From NCBI GenBank assembly GCA_019677205.1, contig JAAMXY010001525.1, positions 1-16,774 of the forward strand: a DNA stretch of 16,774 nt, given 5' to 3'. The notes under the pieces are model-generated. The model was given only the letters and a program-made list of their open reading frames with translations. It ran no database searches and was not told the origin of the DNA. Below are positions 8,301 through 15,581 of the stretch, piece by piece (within the stretch, counting starts at the first letter, position 1; each line of letters begins with the position of its first letter). This DNA is from Pinguiococcus pyrenoidosus (lineage: Eukaryota > Sar > Pinguiophyceae > Pinguiochrysidales > Pinguiochrysidaceae). A program made the translations under genes and the position numbers.

Positions 8301-11300
8301 GTGGCGAGTGGCCTTCCTCAAAGTTCAGATCCAGCGCTTCTTCGTCCGGGATTTCCTGCTCATCCGGGAAGCCCGGCGCATGCGTGAAGAGGCGGAGGAG
8401 GAGTCCCGCCGCGCTGCCGAGGAGGCGAAGCAGAGGGAGGAGGCCGTCCGCAGAGCGGCGCAGCGGAAGGGCTCCCACGGCCGCATTCAGCTGCTGGAGG
8501 AGCGCAAGAACATGGCAGCCGCGGTCGCCGCATCCAGTCTGGCGACGGTCTCCGTCTGCCTCCTGCGCTGGCAGAAGGCAGACCTCTTCCGTGCGATGGA
8601 GAAGTGGATGGAGGTGACCAACATGGAGCGGCAGGGCGCCGTCGCTCAGTTCTTAAAGGGCAAGGGCGGAGAAGACGAGGACGCGATATCCGAGATCGGC
8701 TTCGATGGTGTCACCTTCCGCGCGCAAGAGATGTCAAACACGCTGCTGGCCGAAGGAGACATTACGTATGCCGAGGAGATCTTCGAGAACTTTGCGCACC
8801 GGCCAGAGATCCGCGAGTTCTTCGACCAAGCGGAGATCGCGGTCTACTTCCACGGCGACGCGAAGATGCTTTCGCCTCGGCGCAGTATCCTGGAGCCGGC
8901 GCCCCACCCGGCCATCGACGAGGAGGCGTCGGTGACCGAGGCGGACTCGAAGTCCTCGGACACCTCGGACTCCAGATCGAACCAGGCGAGCACGAACTCG
9001 CTGTTCCGGCTCTTCGCTCCAATCTCCAGCGACAAGAGCAAGAAGGACAAGAAGGAGAAGAAGGAGAAGAGCAAGAGCTCCACTCCGAAACGACAGAGCG
9101 CCAGCGTGCAGAGCCCTGTTACCCCCACGCTTGGCTCGAAGCGAACCCCCTTGCGCCGCAGCAGGATCAGCCCTGCGGGTCGCTCGGTGCGCGTGAAGTC
9201 CATGTTCATTCCAGCTTCGCAGCTCCACCGCGCCTCCGCGTCGGTCGGTCAGGAGACGTTCTTCAGCGCGCACGGGAACGTGCAGCTTGCCTTGCCGAAC
9301 GGAGACCTCCTGGCCAACCAGACCACCCGCGAGAGTAGCATGTGGAGCTTCACCCTCGGTCAGCCCGGCAAGCCGGGTACCGCCAAGCGATCGAGAAGCA
9401 CGCACTCGCCCATGGCCAAGAAGGCGTCGATGCCGTTGGAGGAGGTGGACCCGCAGCACCATCACACGATGAGCGCGAGCCAGGGCGGCGTCCGCTTCTC
9501 GGAGGCGAACGCGTTTGCGCCACCGCGGATCTCAACGGTGAAGAGCTTCATGAGTGACGAGCGGCGACGGAAGAGCATGACGTTCGCAGATCTCCGCCTG
9601 GGCGATAACAAGGCGCGGACCCTGCGCTTCGGAGAACGGCTCGGCGAACCGTGCAGCATCAAGGGCTGTCCTCGGCCGGCGACGCACGGAGTGAGTATTC
9701 GATTCTGCGAGATGCATTACCTAGAGTTCCGGAAGCAGTTCAAGGAGAGCCAGGCTGAGAAGGAAGACTCGGAGCAGACCGACACGCTGCAGAAGCAGAT
9801 TGACCTTCTCAAGCGGCAGCTCGAGGCAGCAGGTGAGCAGCCTGCGGAGTTCGTGGATCTCGAGACGGCTCGCAAGAACATGCACGAAGCCGTGCAGAGG
9901 CTCATGGAGGGCGACGAAGCGGCCGAGAAGGACATCGAGCGATGGGACAAGGCGATCCGCATGAACCCGGAGTACCAGGAGGAGCAAGAGCGCGAGAAGA
10001 AGGCGTGGCTAGAGAGCGAGCGGCCGAAGTGGGAGGAGTCGCTGCGCATCATGCGTGGCTTCGTCCCGCCGGACATCTTCTCCATGTCGTTGCCGACCCT
10101 CAAGGCCGTGACGATGCCGAGCGGAGAGCCGCTGCCCACTGCCTTCGCCAAGCGGCTGTGGAGCAAGAAGATCCTGTGGCTCGTTCGCGCCCATCCAGAC
10201 AACATCCGCAAGTACCACATTGCCGACTTGCGGGGCAAGTACTCCTTCCAGGGGCTTGACATCGTGGAGATGCGTGCCGTGGCTCTCGCCATTCCCGACG
10301 AGTTTGACAACGACGGAGACGGGAAGAAGGCGGAGTGGAGAGACATGCTCATCCAAAAGCTCAAAGAGCTGTGCGACAAGGACGCGAAGAATGACCTGCG
10401 GGGTCCCGCGAAGCGGAACAACTGCTACAAGACCCTCGAGGACGTCCAGATCTTCGACCCGGACGCCGAATTGATCCTCTTCACGGTGACCAAGAGCACG
10501 GCCTTCGATGCAACGGAGCAGCCGGTCTTCGACAAAACCGAAGGCAACTCCGTCGCGGCGCTCCGAGGGAACCTGTTCGGAGGTGGCTCGCCAACGGAGG
10601 ACACCCGGAGAGCGAGCGACGACCTGCCGACTCGGCCCCCCACGAGCCAGGAGGGCTACCTGCACTGCATGCAGGACGAGAAGTGGGTCCTGCTGTACTT
10701 CAATCTCACCGGCCCGGACCTGTGTGCATTCGAGACGAAGTCGCAGTGTGGGCGCTCGAAACCGAAGCTGAAGGTTGTGATCCAAGTGTCGGCTCTTCCG
10801 GAGACAGAGGATGCGATCCTCGAGGTACGTCATGCCAGCTTGCTCACCCCCTCCTTGGGCGATCGTGCCTCACCGGTGTGTTCCCACGTGGCGCCCAGGG
10901 TCAGGAAATCGCCTCGCCCCGGACGACGGAAGCCAACCGGAAGAAAGCGAACCAGGACCATTCGGAGGACTTCTATCTCGACGAAGACTCAAATGTCGAG
11001 GGCAAGTCCAACTGTTTCACTGTCTGCACGATGGGCGAGAAGTTCGTCTTCTCGGCAGAAAATGAGGAAGATAAGCTTGGTTGGCTCGACGCCCTCAAGG
11101 ACGCATTCCGGTGGGCGAAGATGGGAAACTCATCGGATGGCTCTGTAGGAAATCCCATGTACACTCCCTCTTCCCCCAGACATAGTCGCGACAACTCCGC
11201 GTCTGGACCCCTGGAGAGCAAGAGACCAGGAATGCTAAAACAGTTCAAAGGGCAGAATTTCCGCTTTAAGGGTCGCAAGTCTCCAGAGAAGATCGAGAAG

Positions 11301-12089
11301 GCCGGAAACCCGGTGAGTGCTCCCGAAGCGCCGCACCTTCGCCGTCGCTCGACTGTAACGCATGCGCTCTCTACAGGGGTCGCCGATGGGTACCGACATG
11401 CTGGCTGCCATCCAAGCCAAGGCTGCCCAGAGGATCGGTGCAAGTGGCGGCGAAAGTGGTAAGCCGAAGCTGCGGAAAGGAAACCAAGGATTCCGAGCGT
11501 TGCCGTCGACTTACGAGGCTTCAATGCAGCGTCCGACCTGATGGCGCAGATCCAGTCCCGCGCAGCGAAGCGCGGCGGCGCCTCGGGCGGTGGTGATGGC
11601 GGCGCCAACCCGCTTCTTGCAGCCATCAAGGCCAAAGCCGCTGCACGAGGTAAGCGTTCGACGCAAGGTCCACCGATGCGTGGTCTCAGTTCCCAATGCT
11701 AATCGTGCGCCTCCGACCACAGGCAAGCCGGCCGGCGGTGGCGGTGGTGGCAACGATCTGATGGCGGCGATCAAGGCGAAGGCTGCCGCGAAAGGTACGC
11801 GGGGAGCCCTCCGCTTGGCCTTGTCCACGCTATTGCTCAAGCTCAACACCTGCTGGTCTGACCGCCTCCACAGGAAACGCGGCAGCAGGTGGAGGGGGCG
11901 GAAACGATCTGATGGCAGCAATCAAAGCGAAAGCAGCTGCTCGAGGTATGTCCGCAGAATCGGTTCCCCTTGGGGATGATGCATCGCTAAGACGCTTTCT
12001 TTGGCGCCCGTGCAGCCAAACAGGGCGCGGCGATCGGAGACGGCGCCAACCCCTTGATGGCTGCGATCCAGGCTCGCAGAAAGGAGTAG
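5338..12089 (+). CDS. Unconventional myosin: motor, IQ, zinc-finger-like, PH and tandem WH2-like motifs
   Basis: Seven exons: 5338-10824, 10899-11312, 11377-11458, 11530-11649, 11723-11794, 11874-11945 and 12016-12089. They sum to 6321 bases, 2106 residues, and all phases agree. Residues 20-75 look like the myosin N-terminal SH3-like domain (RLYWVPNDSRVW). The motor follows: P-loop GESGAGKT 191-198, switch I NHNSSRFGK 246-254, switch II DIFGFE 500-505, an enlarged Ser/Lys-rich loop 2 at about 674-778, FIRCVKPN 802-809 and the converter GKSRIFFR at 893. IQSAWRGY at 966 is an IQ motif, with a short charged helix after it. The tail has low-complexity Ser/Lys stretches, a Cys/His cluster (C1439, C1444, C1457, H1460), an unrecognised domain (about 1565-1745), a PH domain (about 1770-1897, invariant-type Trp at 1891) and six WH2-like motifs (1968-2106). 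It is an ATP-driven actin motor; the PH domain suggests membrane phosphoinositide binding, and the array suggests extra actin binding. The ATG at 5338 has A at -3; upstream frame has no ATG. The class is not assignable by eye. Confidence 0.93.
11377..12089 (+). repeat. Tandem WH2-like motif array on five mini-exons of the myosin gene
   Basis: Six copies of a roughly 24-residue unit with core [D/P]-L-[ML]-A-A-I-[KQ]-A-[KR]-A-A-[AK]-R, separated by Gly/Ala-rich linkers. Exon 3 encodes DMLAAIQAKAAQR. Exon 4 encodes two units, DLMAQIQSRAAKR and PLLAAIKAKAAAR. Exon 5 encodes DLMAAIKAKAAAK, exon 6 DLMAAIKAKAAAR, and exon 7 PLMAAIQARRKE and the stop. Exons 5 and 6 are both exactly 72 bases, and exons 4-6 start and end in phase 1, so they can be duplicated without breaking frame. 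The core matches the amphipathic helix of WH2 domains (LLxxIxxG), but the following LKKT/V segment is missing. A formin-DAD-like helix is an alternative reading. Confidence 0.85.
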
Positions 12090-12481
12090 GGCGTGCCGTG
12101 ATAGTCTGCAATGTTCGCAGTTGTCCAACGTGGAGTCCAAGGACATGAAGACCCTCTTCTCTTGTGAACCATTGATTGCAGCGGCGCCCGCGCAACCAAC
12201 TACGCTTCCACTCGTTCTCGGCTTTCAACTTCCTTCACACATATGGCTTCCTACAGCAAGATCTTTCCTGCCTGGCGCGGCGGAAAGGAAGAGAATGGAA
12301 TGGAATAGAATGGAATGGAACTTGTCCCGAAACGTCGAGGAGGGCGACGCGCACCTCCTTCCTTGATCTAGAAGCAATGGGAAACGACATGGCTGCTTCG
12401 AAACGCGAGAGCCGGATCGTCCTAGCAATCCTCCTCTTAGACAGATTCCTCTTGGACAGACTCCTCGTAGACAGACTCCCC
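12090..12481. other. Convergent 3' spacer between myosin and M50 protease
   Basis: This 392-base gap between stop codons holds no supportable gene. It contains a short GGAAT-type repeat (12294-12320) and most of the 15-bp repeat that runs out of the protease C-terminus (12431-12505). The 3' UTRs of both genes are expected here. No AATAAA is visible. Confidence 0.5.
12294..12320. repeat. GGAAT pentanucleotide repeat
   Basis: Five near-perfect GGAAT units (with one GAAT[A]G interruption) in the spacer between the myosin and protease genes. It is probably part of the protease 3' UTR (ATTCC sense). Short, and without evident function. Confidence 0.8.
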
Positions 12482-12505
12482 TCAGACATACTCCTCGACG
12501 CCGTA
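12431..12505. repeat. 15-bp tandem repeat spanning the protease stop codon
   Basis: Five 15-bp units at 12431, 12446, 12461, 12476 and 12491 (consensus CTCCTCGTAGACAGA on the plus strand; the fifth is degenerate). On the gene strand the units read YGVEE, then YV-stop, then GE SVYEE SVQEE SV-stop. The TGA stop of the M50 protease therefore sits inside the array, and the downstream copies remain in frame for 14 further codons. Confidence 0.85.
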
Positions 12506-13837
12506 CTCCTTGTATTGCGGTGGGACAGGTGGCTTCTTCAAGGAGTCCCTGTTCACCTGCTGCGCAGCTGCCAGGGACGTCGCGAGGCCCAGGTAAGCCA
12601 CGCCGGTGTAGAACTTTTGCATGGGCGTCATCGGGATCGGGGAGACGAAGGGCCGGCCGAGGGTGCCGGGGAAGAAATGCTGCGCGGTCTGAAACCCTCC
12701 GATGAGCAAGATGATGATCATCAGAGGGTTCGAGATGAGCCCGAGGTACAGCGCGTACGCCATCCCAGAGAAGCCCGCGAGCAAGAACCAGCGGCTGCAT
12801 GCACCTAAGATGTAGCCTCCGTCCAAGCCGCTCACGGGGAAGAGATTGAACAAGTTGACCATGAAGCCGAAGTCCGCCAGCGCCTTGAAGAACTCGCTGT
12901 TCGTGCTGGCGCCCACCATCGCGATCGCTGCTGCCGCGAGGCCACCCATGACCGGCCCCGCGATCGCGATGAGCACCTGCTTGTAGGCTGCCAGGCCCTC
13001 GAGGCCGCGCATGACCACCGCCGCCCCCAGGAAGGGCACGAACACCATGCTCGTGACGGGCAGGCCCAGCGCGATGGCCATCGCCGCGTGCCCGATCTCG
13101 TGCACAAAGATCAGGCCCACCATGCCAACCGCAAAAGGCCAGCCAAAGAACATCGCATACGCCAACGTGCTCAGCAGCATGCTGATGAGAGAGCCAAACT
13201 TCGCCACCTTGAGCGCGGCAAACAGGTACTTCGTCTTGCCGAACAGCACCGCCAGGCCCGTAAAAACCGCGCCCCAGATGCCGCGACCGCCGCCTCCGCC
13301 GCTCCCGGGAATCCGGCTGGAGAAGCCCCTGGAGGAGCCACCTCCCCCGAGGCTCAGCCGCCCCGACTTCAGCTTCCGCTTGCGCGTCACTCCGTCCCCT
13401 CGCCGCAGAACCCGCTTGTAGCTGAAGCCCCTCGCGGCGTGCTGTACTCGGACGCCGGAGTTCAGCGTGGTGTTCTTGCAGCGCGCCCTCCGGAGGTACA
13501 CCTCCTCGCTGCTGAGCATCAGGGGCCGCTTCGGGCGCGTCACCTGGCGCTTGGCCGGCCTGGCGCCCAACGTCCGCCGCAACTGGCGCGAGAGAGAGAA
13601 CGGCAGCTTCGCCAGCTTTTCGAAACTTTCCGTCTCGCTCCAACCGGCGGAGCTGAGGGGTCTCCTGGGTAATTGAGGCCTGCCTAATCGCGCCAGAGGC
13701 TTTGCGAGCGAGAATCCGGCGTGAAACGCGCGCGGTGGCGCCGCAAAGTGTGTCAGCTGACCGCGCGTGCAGAGCGGCGCTGCGGCTGTGACGGACAGAA
13801 CGCGCTTCGCGGCCACGCGGCCTGCGCAGAGCATCAT
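12482..13837 (-). CDS. M50-family (site-2-protease type) intramembrane metalloprotease, probably organellar
   Basis: Intronless gene of 451 residues. The zinc-protease motif HEIGH is at 246-250 (His246, Glu247, His250), and the second conserved motif NLFPVSGLDGG at 331-341 supplies the third ligand, Asp339. These lie in hydrophobic segments, as in M50 proteases that cut substrates within the membrane. About five to six hydrophobic segments lie between residues 187 and 430. Residues 1-66 are rich in Arg, Ala and Ser with almost no acids (RVAAKRVLSV, FHAGFSLAKP, RPLSSAG), typical of mitochondrial or plastid targeting. A basic, glycine-rich linker (GGGGSSRGFSSR...GSGGGGGRG) precedes the membrane domain. 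The C-terminus is Pro/Tyr/Glu-rich and runs into a 15-bp repeat at the stop codon. Two adjacent ATGs (13837, 13834) are possible starts; the frame is open further upstream but without an ATG. It is divergent from the tRNA methyltransferase gene. The substrate is unknown. Confidence 0.88.
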   Translation of the reverse strand: MMLCAGRVAAKRVLSVTAAAPLCTRGQLTHFAAPPRAFHAGFSLAKPLARLGRPQLPRRPLSSAGWSETESFEKLAKLPFSLSRQLRRTLGARPAKRQVTRPKRPLMLSSEEVYLRRARCKNTTLNSGVRVQHAARGFSYKRVLRRGDGVTRKRKLKSGRLSLGGGGSSRGFSSRIPGSGGGGGRGIWGAVFTGLAVLFGKTKYLFAALKVAKFGSLISMLLSTLAYAMFFGWPFAVGMVGLIFVHEIGHAAMAIALGLPVTSMVFVPFLGAAVVMRGLEGLAAYKQVLIAIAGPVMGGLAAAAIAMVGASTNSEFFKALADFGFMVNLFNLFPVSGLDGGYILGACSRWFLLAGFSGMAYALYLGLISNPLMIIILLIGGFQTAQHFFPGTLGRPFVSPIPMTPMQKFYTGVAYLGLATSLAAAQQVNRDSLKKPPVPPQYKEYGVEEYV

Positions 13838-14198
13838 CCTGAGTACGTTTCGAGGCGGAGGGCACCTTGGGCGCTCTGCGGAGAGCGCCTCCTGCGCCGC
13901 TGTAGCGCCGCGCGACTTCTGTGGACTTCTGCGTGCGCAATTGAGGTCCACCCCAGGAAAGTTACACAAGTGGACTAAGAGGCTGCGTACCAGAGCTGCG
14001 AGAGGCTGCTGGAAGCGCTCCGGAGGGTTTCGGGTTTAGGGGCGTCGCAATGCGAAAGATTCACCTGCGGGCGCGTGCTCGTGCTCTCGCCTGCCGTCCA
14101 TCCGTCACAGTTCGGGGGCGACGGAAAAGGCGCGCGTGCGCCATCGTTCAGGGTCTATTGGAGGCGTTCTCGGCGGCTCTTCCGCGCTTTTTTAAAGC
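13838..14198. promoter_or_regulatory. Divergent promoter between M50 protease (-) and Trm8 (+)
   Basis: This 361-base spacer has no gene I can support. It contains an ATTGG (reverse CCAAT) at 14157-14161, about 40 bases before the Trm8 ATG, and a TTTTTTAAAGC tract at 14188-14198 touching that ATG. The AT tract is too close to the ATG to be an ordinary TATA box unless the 5' UTR is nearly absent. Confidence 0.45.
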
Positions 14199-15308
14199 AT
14201 GAAAAGGCAGCGGGAGTCGTCCGGCCGCGACGGCATCGCGCTTCCGGAAGTTGCGGAGGGAGAAATGCCGCAGAAACGGTATTACCGCAGCCGCGCGCAC
14301 TGTAATCCCTTAAGTATGAACGACCAGATCCCTTTCCCGGACTCCCCAAGCGACATCGACTGGACAGAGCACTATCCGAATCTGTCCGCAGACAAGAGGG
14401 TGCGTGATCCGGACGGCCTCAAGCTGCGTCGTGCTTCTGCGTGTGCAGTTCAGGCCTCGCAAGGCCGTGTTCGCAGCGTCTGGCGCCTGAGAAAGAAGAG
14501 GCACGAAAGGGGGCAAAAGGCATGTTTGGTGAAATGACGGAAATTCCTTGTGATCTTCCCAGGTGGTCACGATGCTGGACGTGGGCTGCGGATTTGGAGG
14601 CCTCAGCGTGGCGCTCGCCAAGCTGTTCCCGGAGGAGGTGATCCTGGCGATGGAGATCCGGGCCAAGGTCACCGAGTACGTGCGGCTGCGCATCGCCGCC
14701 CTCCGGCATGAGGATGCTGCTGGCGTGGAGTACCAGAACGTCAGCGTCATCCGCTGCAATGCGATGCGCAACTTGCCCAACTTCTTCCGGAAGGGCCAGA
14801 TGCGCAGCCTGTTCTTCTGCTTCCCGGATCCGCACTTCAAGGCCAAGAATCATCGCCGGCGGATCGTGAGCGAAGCCCTGCTGGACGAGTATGCCTTCCT
14901 CCTTCGACCCCACGGCAGACTCTACGCGATCACGGACGTCGAAAATCTGCACGAGTGGCACGTGGAGAAGTGCAACGCGCACCCAGGTGAGAACATGTGT
15001 CCTCCTCACGCTCTCGCGGGCCTTGCAATGATCTGACGACGCCAGTTGCAGCCTTCCGGCGGGTGCCCGAATCAGACTGGAAAGACGACCCTGCGATTCC
15101 CGCGGTGCGCGAGGAGACCGAAGAAGCGCAGAAGGTGAGCTGAAGCGTTTCCCCAGCATCGTCAGAAGAGGACGGCTCATCTGCGCCTCGGCGCTTCATC
15201 CGTCAGGTTGCTCGTGCAGGAAATGCCAAATACTTGTGTGTTTACGAGAGGGTGCCGGACGAAGAAGTTGTCACTCCTGACTGGATCGCACTAGCCGAGG
15301 GAGAGTAG
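14199..15308 (+). CDS. tRNA (guanine-N7-)-methyltransferase, Trm8/METTL1 catalytic subunit
   Basis: Four exons: 14199-14399, 14563-14986, 15052-15134 and 15207-15308. They give 810 bases, 269 residues, close to human METTL1 in length. The enzyme makes m7G46 in the tRNA variable loop using S-adenosylmethionine, usually in complex with a WD40 partner (Trm82/WDR4). Family landmarks: PQKRYYRSRAHCNP near residue 24, the SAM-binding LDVGCGFGG (72-80), acidic EIR (98-100), CNAMRNLPNFF (132-142), FPDPHFK (154-160) and ITDVENLHEW (190-199). The C-terminal part continues across introns as HPAFRRVPESDW and VARAGNAKYLCVYERVPD, which corresponds to the family's HPLFERVP... ending. Intron 2 has tandem acceptors 6 bases apart (15045 and 15051); the second gives HP-A-FRRVP and is preferred. 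The ATG at 14199 is the first in frame and precedes the conserved region by 23 residues. Convergent with the next gene, 36 bases between stops. Confidence 0.93.
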
Positions 15309-15344
15309 GCCACCAATTCCTTTTTCTCGAGCGTTGGGTGGTCG
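15309..15344. other. 36-base gap between convergent stop codons
   Basis: The Trm8 stop (TAG at 15306-15308) and the stop of the opposite gene (15345-15347) are separated by 36 bases. Poly(A) sites and 3' UTRs of the two genes almost certainly overlap. Confidence 0.85.
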
Positions 15345-15543
15345 CTACTCTATCATCTCGCCGGCTCGATCCACAACAAAGAGATCGACCGCTCCAGCAG
15401 ATTCGCTCAATACACCTCGACTTTCCCGTCCATTGCCCCGTTCTTCAAACTCGTTTTCAGAGCCCTTCTGTCTGGCCTTCTTGTCTTCTCTTCCCGAGTC
15501 CTTTCCTTCCTTCTCGTCCATACCACCATTGGGCACGTAGTCT

Positions 15544-15581
<38 letters not shown>

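Noticed and set aside
6187-8478. Long minus-strand reading frame opposite the myosin motor (763 codons)
   Set aside because: It is Leu/Arg/Val/His-rich with no domain, and it mirrors the high-GC codon pattern of the real motor on the plus strand. It is a GC-driven shadow.
10825-11148. Continuation of the first myosin exon to a stop near 11148
   Set aside because: After 10824 the sequence becomes Arg/Ser-rich and loses the PH domain. A GTACGT donor and CAG acceptor at 10898 restore the second half of the PH domain in another frame.
12294-12320. Satellite DNA based on GGAAT, as in human satellites 2/3
   Set aside because: There are only about five copies, flanked by unique sequence; it is too short to be satellite DNA.
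12225-13940. Second long minus-strand frame over the M50 gene with RGVCLRGVCLRG repeats
   Set aside because: It is the shifted frame of the protease and the 15-bp repeat, and it has no HEIGH motif or other recognisable domain.
13838-13969. M50 protease start at 13969
   Set aside because: That codon is TTG, and the extra 44 residues show no domain. The ATG pair at 13837/13834 starts a better targeting-like sequence.
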